Assembly: GCA_030549495.1 (NCBI GenBank)
Contig: JAUIRK010001051.1
Location: 682,001 to 746,000 of the forward strand
Direction of reading: 5' to 3'
Origin: Nectonema munidae
Taxonomy: Eukaryota; Nematomorpha; Nectonematoida; Nectonematidae
DNA length: 64,000 bases
The notes under the pieces are model-generated. The model was not told where the DNA came from and ran no database searches. It was given only the letters and a program-made list of their open reading frames with translations. Shown here piece by piece: positions 11,801-24,100 of this stretch. The first letter of the stretch is position 1, and each line of letters starts with the position of its first letter. The translations under genes and the position numbers were made by a program.

Positions 11801-13560
11801 CATTTACATCTCCTCTATGAATTTTTAAGAAATGTAAAACTTGCGTTTGATTAGAATAGCAATTATAATAACCGCATCAGGTAAAAAATTAATTCTCACA
11901 TCAGCATAGGCGGATAAAAAAAATTTCACATTCGACACATCTCTACCTCTATCCTAAAACTAATGCTAAATCTAACCTTAACCCTATTTTGAACATTATA
12001 ATTTCAGTCCTTTATTTTTAGGCCATTTTGGTTTAAGACGTTTTGACAACAGTAAGATAAAATTTTAACAACTTAAAAATTGGTTATATAAATTTTAGTC
12101 TATTGTTGAAAATTGAAAAGATATATATTAGGTGTTGCAATTGCATAACGTATAAATATGTGTTTCTAAATTGATTTTTTAAGAATATCAATAAGCATTG
12201 CTTTTTTTGCCTTGATTTATCGGGTTATTGACAGCTTTATAAGTGTTGGCCACAGAGGTATGCTCACTTGAGGACAAACCCCCTCTACAAGTTATATTTG
12301 TCCCCTTCTCCCAATTAATTAAAAAGATTAGATAAGACTTTAAACTTTAGCAAATAAATAGTAAAACAGCCACCTGCAATCATAAGGTAAAAGAAATTAT
12401 AATTGTGAGAATATCATAAAAAATCTAAGATATTGATTGGTGAGAAAAGATTTTGTATTTATCCAAAGAAAACTACCAGTTTCTTTGAGAAAGGTTCAAG
12501 AAGTGGACGTTGGTAGCTTTTAGCAAGTGGAGGCTATTCACAGGGTGTATTGTGTAGTAATTTTCTCCGGGGGATATTTAAATGGCCGTTTTAAGAGGTG
12601 GACGCTATTGACAGGTGGCCGTTAAAGCAGGTTTGACTGTATTTCTTATGATTTAAAATATATCACATCAAACGCTTATTAAAATGTAAAGTAGTCGATG
12701 TGCTACTTTATATCGATGTTATTTTTCCTAGTAGAACTAAATAAGTTGGTATTAGTCAGGCCCCCTTGAAATAAGCGTCCTCCCTCCGTTTTGTTTAAAG
12801 CCTGATGACAGTTCTATATTTGAATGTATTTTTTCATGAAAATTATAAGATACACGTCTTACTGTTTTTAGTAGTATTAAATTATTGTCTAACATGTGGT
12901 CTGTTACTATGTGTTGTCTTCCAGGTCTTGTTTCACTTTGCATTGATGAAATGTCTTCAAATGGATCAATTATAACTTTATTCTGTTGTTTTAAATAAAT
13001 CTAATATGATCCGATCTAATGTTTGAGGTTTCTGATGTCATAGAAATGTTGTGATTGTATGAAAGAATCTAAATATTTTTTTAATTCAACAACTCTATTG
13101 GAACTATTGAAATATGAATAAAAAATAATGAAAAAAAGTGCTGATGAAAAAATAAACAAACCCGAACAACGTGTGAATTAGTGATAGTTAACTGTATTAA
13201 CATTAACTGATCCTTAAAATTGGAAAGTAGTTAACTTTTGAAAAAACTCAATCTTTTTTACATTATGAAGTGTAAAAATACTTTTCCCCTCAATTAAAAA
13301 TCTTATCTTAATTTTAAAAGAAGGGTTGTAAAAGTGACAAAAGAATTTATTAACCTCCACTCATCCTTAAAATGTTAAAGTATCCTTTTATTTTTTAAAT
13401 AGTTTTTTTATTAATTTAAAGTATAGGAATAATTTTATACACTATTTATGTTTGTAGGAGTAAAAAAGTTGATTTTGTATTTTTTTGAAAGAAAAATGCT
13501 AATATCAAAAAAATTGAGTAACTTTTTCTAAAGTAATTTACCACATGTTCACCACGAAAA
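8809..13560. other. Long AT-rich intergenic region without a visible gene
   Basis: The stretch is very AT-rich and full of short homopolymer runs. Two transposon ends can be picked out. Near 10890-10965 a sequence ends in TTCGGTACATCCCTAG, a terminus typical of hAT-type elements. At about 12485-12645 there is a GC-richer end with repeated GTGGACG and CTATT words, finishing in GGTTTGACTGTA, like a pogo-type end. A 63-codon minus-strand ORF at 12752-12943 is not convincing. Confidence 0.4.
12485..12645. repeat. Terminus of an old pogo-like DNA transposon
   Basis: The segment has internal near-repeats (AGTGGACGTTGG, AGGTGGACGCTATT, AGGTGGCCGTTA) and ends with AAAGCAGGTTTGACTGTA. Read from the other strand this begins TACAGTCAAACCTGC, the usual look of pogo/Tigger inverted ends. 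No partner end was identified with confidence. Confidence 0.35.
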
Positions 13561-13579
13561 TTAATACATTCTAATCATA

Positions 13580-15948
13580 CTAAAGTGAAAACTCGGTTTG
13601 TGGACACCTCAATAATAAGGATACCTCAATACAGTGGATATGTCTTGTAACTCGATAATGAGGACACCTCACTACTCCGGACAACGGACACTAGTATCGA
13701 TGACTTTTAAATAAAACCTCGATAATGAGGACACTATATTTTGATAAAAACAAAATTACATGCATCTGCTTCTCTTTCTATGAAACTCAGTGCAACTGCA
13801 AGACGCTTTTGATGCATATTCTTAGCATTATTGTTCTAAATACTGATAAGGCTTTTGTTAACCACTATAGTGAGTCGTCAAAATGATGTAGAGAGACATC
13901 CAGCTTTATCTACTTATATGAGTTGTGCTTTAAAAATGGTAAGCTAATGCTAGGATAAAAGCTTGAACCCTGTTAGCACATGGTACTTACAGTGTGTATC
14001 ATACATTTACATGCTTCCTCTTTTCTTTGTTTAACTATCCTGTTTCCAATAAAAGCACATTTTATATCTCATCAGTCATTTGCTTGTTTTAAAATAGAAC
14101 GACACTTTCTATAATTTAGTCTTTCATAAAATGTCTAGCAAAGCAAAACTTTGCACACCTCAGAGAAAAGTGTTCACTCTTGATAGAAAAATTGAGATTA
14201 TAAAAGCATCTCAAAATTCTAAATCCAGCGTTAGAAAATTAGCTGTCCAGTTTAATTGCAGCAAATCACAAGTTGCAAAAATATTAAAGCTTTAGAAAAA
14301 AAATTTCAAGGTAACGTGGACATAAATCGTAAACGCTTTTTTTCTCGACCATACTATGAACTGGAGGAACAACCTTGGAAATGGTACACTTCAGTAAGGT
14401 CACGTAATATTCCTGTTAATGGTCCATTGTTACAAGAAAAAGCTATATCAATTGCCAATGGTTTGAAATTACCGAATTTCAAAGCTTCAAATGGATGGTT
14501 GAGTAACTTTAAACGTTTTTATAGACTACATTCGAAAGTTATTAATGGGAAAAGTGGAAGCGTGAATCTAAGTACGTTTTTAAGATTAGTTATGTTCTCT
14601 TAAATAACAACTAATAAATTTCAGAAGATGTTAGTCAGTTGAAAAGTCGTCTTCCGTTTATCATTGATGGATATTATCGCCTGAAAGCATTTACAATTTA
14701 GACGAAACAGGATTATTTTACCGAGCTTTGCCTTCTCGTACATTAAATGTTCGACTAAAAGATACCTACGGTGGGAAAAAAAAGTAAAGATCGTCTTTCG
14801 GTTGTCATGATAACTAATATGGCTGGAGAGATGGAAAAACCTATCGTAATTGGGTCAGCTGCTCGACCAAGATCTTTCAAGTGAATTCAAATTGACTCTC
14901 TTTCTGTCCACTATTATTACAATAAAAAGGCATGGATGACTTGCAAAATTTTTGTTGAAGTCTTAGAAAAACTGAATCGAAAGTTTTATCTTCAAAAAAA
15001 GCATTCACTTGTTTTTGTTGACAATTGTACAAGTCACTCAAAAAACTTGAAACTTTCAAACATCAAAGTTGTTTCTTCCGCCAAATATGACATCAATGAT
15101 CCAACCTTTAGATCAGGGTATCATTTACAATTTCAAACAAAATTACAAGAAACGTCTTTTAAGATCCATTTTGTGTTCAATGAAAGAGTTGAAGAGTTTT
15201 CGAAAAACAAGCATGTCACACCTTTTCAAGGGATTAAATGGATTGCTACTTCTATTGCAGAAATAAAGAGTACAACAGTTTTAAAGTGTTTTAAAAAAAA
15301 GTGGTTTTATGATAGTAGAAGAAACAGTTGACGAGGAAGAAACCGATGATTATTTTGAAGAGTTAATTGACTCCACTGCTAAAGCATTTGATATTACAGA
15401 TGTCATGGAGATACAGGATTATGTAACATTTGATAGTGCAATTCAATCCTGTGACGATTCAAGTGATCAAAGTATTCACTTAGAAGTTGATGCCATTGAA
15501 GATGACAAAAATGAAAGCGAAGAAGATGAACAAGAAGTAAAATCCAATTCAATCAGAACATTTTCAGAAGACATCGATATTACAAAAAAATTATAGTTTT
15601 TTTGTTTAAGCAAAGGTTTGGATGAAATTTTTTCTTTTCTATCTTCAGTTGAAGCAGATTTAGAAGACCATGCTCATAAAATTATTTTTAAACAGACAAA
15701 GATTTTGGAGTATTTTAAACGACGCGAATGATTTGTCTGTCAATAAAGTTATTTCATCTTTTTAATGCTAATATTTATTTTTTAAACCTTCCGTTTTATG
15801 ACCTTACCTTAAAAAAAACTCTATATATCTCTTTTAAATATTAAAACTTTAAATCAAATTTTTTAGGCAATCTCGCTAATAGGGACACCTCACTAATATG
15901 GACATTTTTTGATGATTTTTAGGTGTCCATAATATCAAGGTTTTACTG
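13580..15948 (+). mobile_element. Pogo/Tigger-type DNA transposon, inactive
   Basis: The element is about 2.37 kb, with inverted ends and flanking TA. The right end, read backwards, starts CAGTAAAACCTTGATATTATG; the left end starts taaagtgaaaactcggtttg. Both contain copies of GGACACCTC. Inside is a transposase starting at ATG 14131 with an N-terminal helix-turn-helix (KIEIIKASQNSKSSVRKLA), a CENP-B-like second domain (GNVDINRKRF to NGWLSNFKRF), and the DDE signatures NLDETGLFY (near 14700), FVDNCTSH (near 15020) and PPNMTSMIQPLDQG (near 15080-15120). An acidic tail (15309-15596) and VEADLEDHAHKIIFKQ (near 15650) complete it. The blocks lie in different frames and several stops intervene, so it makes no transposase now. 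Confidence 0.85.
14131..15731 (+). pseudogene. Pogo/Tigger transposase, frameshifted
   Basis: Reading starts at ATG 14131 (MSSKAKLCTPQRKVFTLDRK). The first frame stops at about 14295 right after ILKL. The CENP-B-type domain follows in another frame (to about 14600), the catalytic half is split over three frames (14690-15300), and the C-terminus runs LDEIFSFLSSVEADLEDH to EYFKRRE at about 15731. The order and spacing match Tigger transposases. At least four frame changes are needed, so it is a pseudogene. It is AT-rich, like the surrounding DNA and unlike the host exons. Confidence 0.8.
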
Positions 15949-16590
15949 TATATATAATGCTTACAATTATTTATATCTGCATGATATGTTTTGGAGAAAA
16001 GGGGTTACCAAATTTTTCCCTAGGACCAATTTTAGTGAAATAATAATCAAAATCTGCTAAGTTTTTTTGAAAATAATTTAATCTATTGTGGGTCACCACC
16101 GCCCCCGCGACTCTCAGCCCGCCGACGTCTTATTTGCTTGATAAACGTTGAAACTGTTGTTGTGTAACCGTCACACGTCCCTCTTAACAACGCTCCTTTG
16201 CAACGCTTAAATTCGTTAATAAACAACTCTCCGTGTTTTGATATACTTTACCTCTTAAATGGACACGCTTGATGCGACATCGACGTAAATTTAATTTTTA
16301 AAAAGTTGATCTCTTTTCTTTGTCTTTTTTTAAATTTTTTTGTAAATACTAGAGTAAAAAATTTATTACTTTTAAGAACGCCTTAATTTGTTTTTTATAT
16401 AATAAATTTGATAAATAATATTCAACCGTGTGCTTGATTAAAAATAATTTTAAAATTTTTGTTGTTTTTGTGTATAAAATTAAGATTTTTTTACCTGTTT
16501 AAAATTAGTTTTATTCTACCGGGTTCGACCAGTTTCTGCAGAAAACGGTCGATAAGGTTTTACGTATAATTTAATTAAAGTTTAGATTTA
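15949..16590. other. Spacer with a GC-rich patch
   Basis: Base 16085-16200 is unusually GC-rich for the region (CACCACCGCCCCCGCGACTC) and may be the outer part of the hAT relic that follows. No gene is seen. Confidence 0.3.
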
Positions 16591-16594
16591 TCGT

Positions 16595-18130
16595 TTGGCT
16601 ACAAGAAGAAAGGCCCAGTTCGCTTCAAGGGGGAGAAAGCTCTTTGTAAAACAAGGACCGAAAGTCTGGTTTGCAGCAAATGCCGTTCTGAAAGTACAAC
16701 TTCGGCGTCACTATGAAACAAAACATATATCAAAGTTTCAAGTTTTCTGGAAAGTTCGCCGAGAAAAGGTCCTGAAACAGTTTAGAAACCAAGAAACCTT
16801 CAGGAAAGTTTACTGAAAAAATCTCCCATACAAGTCAAAAGGGAAGGGCGGCGAACCGTTTACTGATGGCAACTCATCAAAGAGTGCGTGGAGCAGCAAA
16901 GCTGTGTCCTGAGAAAGCCTTGTTTGGTTCCCCGGCAAGTTCGTTGTGGGAGAACAGCTGGAGAGACTAGGCCGTACACGAAAGCTAGGACTCTGTGGTT
17001 TCCTTGCGATAGCGAGTCTACTGTCCTCGAGTCGTCACAACTCCGTGTTCATTCGTGGTGTCCTTAGCTTTCAGTAACGGAGGTTGGCACCGTTTGTGCA
17101 GCAGGAACAACAACGGAAAAGCTTTTCCGAAGTGCGAAAACTTTGCAAGACTATAACCTTCAGTGGAATCAGCCCGAGGTGTTCAGTTGATGGAGGAAAA
17201 GGCTGGGGGAAAGGGTCGGTGGGGCAGATCGGCTCTTTAGAAGTTTGCGAATTCCGGGCGCCGTTCATCCTGCATCTACTCAACAAGCCCTGTGGGAAAA
17301 CCATAGTTTTCTTGTGTACTGAAACCAGTCCTTTCGCTGTGAACTCTTCGGGGACTGCACTCAATCACCGTCAGTTCCAGGTTTTTCTTGAAGAAATTGT
17401 TCTGATTTCGTGCTTGCCTTATCACACAACAGTGAGGTGGCTCAGCTGCGGTAGTCTTGTTTCGTTTTTTAGCTTCGAAAGAAAAGTGTTTTTCTCACCG
17501 AAAAAGTAGAGCTGATCCACAGCTGTCAGATCCTACCGGCTGTCAAAGTTGGCTTTTGGTCGACATCACATCCCACATGAATGAACTGAACCTGAAACTC
17601 GGGAAAAGATACCTATCTGTGATCTCTACAGAATCATCAAAGGTTTCGGAGAAGCGTCTTGTTTGAAGCACAACGGAAGAAAAACTTCTCTCTTTTCCGT
17701 TTCAAAGAGTTTTATGCTACAGTCGCTGAAGATGTCAACCTCGATTTTCCGAAAAAGTTATTCGTGACTTGAATAAGCTTTTTGGAGAGTTCTCAGATCT
17801 TAAAAGAATTGAGAGTCTATTCTTCTGTTCCAGAATCCGTTTGGTTGTAACCTTGACGATGTGTCAGTTGAACTACAGTTGGAGCTCATTGATTTGCACG
17901 CAAATGATTTGCTGAAAGAGAAGCACAGAGAAGGAAAACTTGTTGAATTTTACCGCTGCTTACCTGATGTAGTTTGAAATTGAAGAAATTTGCGTGGTAT
18001 GGTATCAGTGTTTGGAAAACTTATGTCTGTGAGAAACATTTTAAAAATAAGTATGTAAAGTCAAATATCGAAGAGATTGATATAAATTTGAAAGCAATTC
18101 TATTGATTGGATGAATTTAAACAAACATTG
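16595..18130 (+). pseudogene. hAT transposase relic of the GTF2IRD2/FAM200 type
   Basis: Pieces of one hAT-like protein can be followed along the plus strand in changing frames: LRRHYETKHISKF (zinc-finger/BED region, near 16700), VRWLSCGS (17430), VDITSHMNELNLKLGK (17560-17610), FSLFRFKEFYATVAEDVNLDF (17690-17750), QLELIDLHANDLLKEKHREG (17880-17935) and VCEKHF (near 18030). The order matches domesticated and mobile hAT proteins of the GTF2IRD2 group. Many frameshifts and stops mean it is dead. This relic is GC-richer than its surroundings, which may mean it came from a donor of different base composition or is younger than its neighbours. Confidence 0.65.
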
Positions 18131-19365
18131 TTGATATATTAAAAGCAAACATCAGTTTCACAAGTCTCATAACTTTTTGTGTTAGTTTGTGATATTGAAC
18201 ATGTGATATGTCAGATGTGGTTACCTTTTGTAACGTTGCCTTCTTTGATAACTTTTAGTAAATAAATATGTTGGTTGTCTTTGTTTTTTTGCATCTGCCA
18301 CTCACCATAATTAAATGGAATGTAAACTAAGTTTGTAGTCTTTTTCTACTAGAGTTTCTTTCTGGTTGAAGTATTGTACAGAATGATTATGGCGCAGCCA
18401 TTCTTTAGTTATGCTCTAAAAAAAGTTTTCCCTGGTTTAGAGGAAAGAAAAAATTTCTAATATTACCTATATTATTTAGAAAAATATTCTATACTAGCCA
18501 GTCCCATAGTCGTTTCTCGCTTCGCTCAAAACATAGGATTGTTGGTAGAGTGTTTGTTTCTCGAAACATAGGATCTTTGGTCGTGTGTATTTTTTATATG
18601 GTCTGATGAGTTGCTAATGGTGATATATGGCGTGGTGGTGAGTTATTTGTTTTTAGCATAGTTGTATCTTTTCTGTGTATTTTTGCTCATTACATTATAT
18701 AAAAATACATACAAAACATATAAATAATTTGAACCAATTAGAATGCTTTCTTCATTATAAAATACAACTAGCACATTTTCAAAAGGATTTATCCCTCATT
18801 TCGTTTTTGATGTTTTCAAAAAATAAATATAGAATAGCATTTAAATGATTTTTTGAGAATGTTATTTATTCGGAAAATATGATACATAAAGGGAAGGAAC
18901 TCTCATTACTGCAATTTTTCACCAAAATTTAACTGAGTTTTGAGTATTTAAATGAAGGAGGCATAATTGTTAAGTTAAAAGGAATGTATGATATATTTTC
19001 TATGCTTAAAAAAAGTTAGAATTTTTTTATAGAATAGCATTTTACTTGGTATTTAGAAAATGTTATGTTTTCGAATAACGTGGTAAAAACAAAGGAATGC
19101 ACTGTTATTGTTACTATTTTTTCACTAAAAACAAAAATTTTAAATAATGAAAAATTATAAAGTTTTCTGGAAAAAACAATTAAATCTATTGGTAAGAGGA
19201 AACAATAAGTTTTAATTTAATAAATAAAATAACAAGGAATTTGGTGAGATCATATAAATTCTGTTTATTTTTATGTAAAAAAATTCTAAAATCTTTGAGT
19301 AAAAAGCGTTTTTTAAATAAATGCAATGAGAATTCATTAAGATAAGAGAGGTAAAAAAATTGTCA
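18131..19365. other. AT-rich spacer 3' of PLK4
   Basis: No gene is seen. TTTATT near 19262-19267 is AATAAA on the minus strand, about 100 bases beyond the PLK4 stop, and is the likely polyadenylation signal. Two near-copies of CGAAACATAGGAT-type sequence occur at 18510-18580. Confidence 0.4.
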
Positions 19366-21169
19366 TTAAGAAGGAAAAACTTTCTTTATCTGATCTATAA
19401 TATAGGGGAGGTTTTGAAGTTTTGATCTGACATTGCTAGGCAAAGGCTTTTCAAAGTCTTCTTTATGAATTTCAAAATGTATTCCATTAGCGCCAACAAA
19501 GATCAATTTCGATTGATCGCGATCGATCAAAAATTGCGTTCCATCGAGGAAGTGAACCGTGAAGGAATTATCATCACCTCCCTTATCAAAGGAAATCCAA
19601 CAGAGATTTGGAATGAAAAAACTCTTTTTGCTTTCGCATAGCCGTTTTTGGCTTGACGAATGGTTTGTTTTATTGTTCATGAGGGAATGTCCAAGATTGT
19701 CCAAGTTGATCAATTTAGGATTTGTACCGATGATGATGGGGAAGAGACAGGATTCAGACAAGATTTTGGAATCACTGACTGTGGAGTGCGCCGCATTCAT
19801 CCAGCGTACACACTCTCTATGATATTCAAGAGACTTTTCTTCAAGACCACGTAGATGATTTGGCAACTGTCTGCCTTCTCCACCACTTGTGTAGAACTTC
19901 TTTCCTTCTGCGTCGCTTATAGAAGTCCCGAGCCTGTTTGAAAGGAGATACCTAACGCCATCATTGAAGCGTACTTCAAAGTCCGCCTCTGGTTCATTTT
20001 CCATGAGCATGCACTTTGCATCTCCGGTGTACAGCACCAATTTAGGAGTCTTCGCTTTTAACAATTTGACATACTTGTGTGCTAAGCAGTATTTCTTCCA
20101 CAAAAATGGAGGTAGACTTTCGTACGAGAATTCACACTTGGCAGAGGGTGACATGGACTCCCAAAAGACTTTTTTGCCATCGCCACTGACTTTGAATTTT
20201 TCGCAAAACTTTTTTCCATCAAATTCAATCAAAACGTCGCCAGAAGAAAGAAGCGAAAATGTGTTGTCCTTTATCTTTTGACTGTTTGGTCGAAGTCTGT
20301 GCGTCTTCAAAGGCGAAGTAACGGTTTTAACACTCTTCGAAGAGATATACTTGTCAAAGTGATTTGCAGTATCTGATTGGCTGATGCTATCAAATACTTT
20401 GATTAGTAGAGACTTTTGACGATTAGTACGTCCATTTTTGTCCTTCAAAACAGAAGCAATTGGCTCGCCTCCGAAGTTAGGAGAAGTCGTTTTAGCGTAT
20501 TCAAAGTAGCAGTTGTTAAATTTTTGAGGTTCAAGGTTGTGATCACGACTTTTAACGAAGGCCTCATACTTGGACGGAGGCAAGAGATTATGATCAAGAA
20601 CGTTTGCCTGACTACAACTGAATAAAAAATCTTGAGTGTCTAGCTTAGGAAAGTCACTACTGGCTTTGTGATGGAGAGAGGATATTTTAATGAATGGGTG
20701 TCGCGAGATGTAGACTAGAGACGGGCGCTTAATCGGATCATGCTGTAAAAGTTGAACAATCAAATCTGACGCTTCTTGCGAAACATACGGGGGTATGTTG
20801 AAATTCCCTGATAGCACTTTATTGAATGTTTTCTTTACTTGTTTGGTATCGAAAGGAGGGGTTCCGGTGAGCAATGTGAATAAGATGCATCCGATACTCC
20901 ATATATCTGTCGCAAAGGAGTGTGAGTGGCTTTTGTCAATGGCTTCCGGGGAAATGAAATTGGGCGTGCCACAAAGGGTGAAATGTTTTTCATTTGGTGT
21001 CGTTAGCTTAATGGCTAGCCCGAAATCGCAGATTTTAACAGAGTAGGAGGCCGAAAGGAGAATGTTGGAAACAGATAAGTCTCTGTGGATGATTTGAAGA
21101 GAGTGCAGGTAGGAGACACCTTCTATTATTTGCTTCAGGAACTTTCTTGCCTCGATTTCAGTCACGCCT
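19366..21169 (-). CDS. PLK4: PLK4 coding exon 3 (C-lobe, linker, polo boxes)
   Basis: The acceptor tttttag|AGGCGTG starts at 21169. The alternative AG two bases on would hit a stop within three codons. The exon holds residues 107-707: the catalytic loop, the cryptic polo box and the final polo box. The stop TAA is at 19366-19368. Short plus-strand ORFs here are shadows. Confidence 0.9.
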
Positions 21170-24100
21170 CTAAAAAGAATGAAATACAACTGTGAGTACT
21201 ATCAGAGTTTAAAAATGTTTTTAAAAAATTGACAGACCTTAGGCATACTTTTTATATTAAAACAAGTTTTCGTTAAGAATAGACATCTATTTGAAATAAA
21301 TAAGGTTGAACACTGGAAAACAACATATCATTAAATAAAACAAACAATTTTCACTAATGATATTTAAATATCTAGAAAAAGTCTTACTTATAAAATATAT
21401 ATAACAGAAGTGAGTCAGGCGGGCTGTCACACTACAAATTGAAAAATATGAAAGAGGAATACAACAGGATAAAAGAATGAAATTTTTTTAAAAAGAACAT
21501 TTCGACTCTATTAGTCTTTTTCAACTTATGTCCATAAAATATAGATAGATCTATAAGTCGTAAGATAGATAGATGCCTTGGTGGTGGGAGTGTAGGGTCT
21601 TGATCTAGACATTCTGGGTCTGATTCCCGGTCATGACAATGAAAACCTTCATCAAAAAATTTTAGTCTGTATTTTTCCTTTTTCACTTAAAAACTTTTCA
21701 ATGGAAAGTATTAAATAAAAGCTTTGTTGAATTTTGGTTTATTCAATTCTGCACTAAAAAGATATCATGGACTCTAACAATTCGCAATATTTAAATAACT
21801 TCATTTTTTGGACACAACAATTTTCAATTATATAGAAATTTTTAAATAAAAAAACAGTGAAATAATTAAATTAATTACCATTAGTACTTATTTAATTTTA
21901 ATTGGATAGCAATTCAATTAATTACCATTAGTACTGTCAGATCAAAAAATACAATGTTTTGAGAGAATTAATAAAAAATATGTGTGAAATTCATTCATAA
22001 AAATTTAAGAAAAACATTCATTGAATTTAATTGAATATTTAAAACCAAAAAATGAATCAAAAGTTATTTGTAAAAAGCTAGAAGATTTTCAACTGTTCCT
22101 TGAAAGAAGAAAGCAAATATTTCTGTGATTATGATTGTTTGAGACAGTGTACATGTTTTTTTCAAAAATATAAGAAATTAAATCTCTTAAGATTTAACAA
22201 TATTTTCGCCAAATTTAGCCACATTTTTTAGATTAAAAAGATTAAAGCATTAAAAGAAAAATCTTCACCAAAATAATTTTTATTGTGCCCGTTAAATTTA
22301 TGAATGAAGGTAATGAAACAAGAAGTAGGAGAGTAAGAAAGGTTTCAAGCTCAATGGTAGTTGAATTTCATGAAACTTAGTGGATCAACATAGAACATAG
22401 AAGTAAACAATTTTTAAACGCACAAATGCACTGCAGTATTTGATTGCATTAAAACGATTCATCAATTGATTAAAAGAAAACATTTTCTTGTACTTTTTTT
22501 ATTATAAATTTATTTACCTTTTTCATACTTTCTAAAGTATAACAATGTTTAAGAGAGTTGTGCTAAATATTAGACGAAATTGTTAGATTTCGTTTTACAT
22601 TCAACAAATATATCTGTAGAGTTTAGGTTTTTGAAAATAATCATCTGCTTATCTTTTTTAAACGATTTAATCCTTTGAGGACCAGTGTGACACCAGTGTC
22701 CCAAGAAATGAAAATCGTCTGATTTGAATTTATAAAATTCCATTAAAAAAGAAAGCAGACGAATCGTCTTCAAAATTTTGGTCTTCAAATCGTTAAAGAC
22801 CATAATTTTGAAGACTAATCGTCCGCTTCATCTTGCAATCGAATTTTAGAAGGTGGTGGTCCATTTGGCCTGAAAAAGTTAATGAATTTTATGTTATAAA
22901 CAAAAAGGTAGGAATTTCAAATTTTGGATTCCAATAGCAAAGGAAATTTTGACAATGAATTTAACACTTTATTTCCTTATAATTAAAATAAGTTAGCATA
23001 ATATTCAATGTAAATAGAAAACCTTTTTGGATAGATAAATCAGAGCTATATAACTTGATGAAAAACGATTCCAAAAAGATGCATAACACTCAAAATTAAA
23101 AAATATCAATAGTGTATGGCTATCAAGAATATAGCATTGATATTCATTTAAAATGCTTGTCAATTGAAGAAGAATACGCTTTTTGTAATTCCATTTCAAA
23201 TGATTGTTTTACACTAACCCATTAGATCCCATCGTTCATTTTTAAGGACGTAGACGAAATATCAAATGAATTAGTCCATCTTTCTTCAATATTTACGAAA
23301 AAAAATGTTTCCTAAATTTCTTTTTCCGAGATCTCTATTGATTGGTATTTTGTTTCGTTTTCTAGTGTGAAAAACTCAATAAAAAACTAAATAACTTTCA
23401 AAGCTAACAGTCTACTTTTTTCAATGGAATTTCATATACTTAAAGTAAGCGATTTTCATTTCATGCTGCACCGGTGTCACACTGATCCTCAAAGGGTTAA
23501 AATTAAATTATTTGGAAGGCGTGTGCAAATGAAATAGAGAAGCGTTACCGATTCGTGTTGCACTTGTACTGAGAAATGTAGTGGTTGAGCTCACCATGGC
23601 AGCAGTACTCCAGGACCAAATACACGAATTTGGAATCTTCGAAGTAGTCGTAGAGGGAGAGGATGGTGGGGTGCTTCAGCTTGGAGTGTATTTCAACTTC
23701 GTTGCACACTCTCCCTAGTCAAAGACAAAACGTGCATGCATATTCGCGAAAAGAATCAAAGGATAGCTAGCCTTTTGCAGGGCTTCAGACGTGGACTGGA
23801 GCCGAAGTGGGAGCTTGTAATATCATAAGAGTTGTTCCTGTGTCAGGCTGCGAGAAATGATTTGATATTATTATAAAGTAGTTTATTCTATTTTTGTTGA
23901 TTAAAACCCTTTTATGCACAATGGGACACCAATTATTATTTGTTTTTGTATTGATTGTTTCAATTATTTGTTTCTGAAATTAGTAAAAAAAAAGTTGGTA
24001 ATAAAAGATATAGAACTAGAAAAGGTTAATCAATTTTGTTACTTGAGAGAAGTTATAGATCAGATAGGTAGTGTTAGCAACTCAGTAGAACACAGAATAA

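Larger units (their letters stand above)
21170..23548 (-). other. PLK4 intron 2
   Basis: The intron is 2379 bp and AT-rich. It carries a tRNA-like SINE fragment near 21560-21655 and an 834-bp piggyBac-like MITE at 22667-23500 that ends only 48 bp from exon 2. Confidence 0.75.

Noticed and set aside
17071-17666. Overlapping ORFs of 97, 141 and 69 codons as host genes
   Set aside because: They are frame pieces or antisense shadows of the GTF2IRD2-type hAT relic; the sense pieces fit that protein in order.
19559-21046. Several plus-strand ORFs of 64-105 codons
   Set aside because: They are shadows opposite PLK4 exon 3, which has clear kinase and polo-box motifs.
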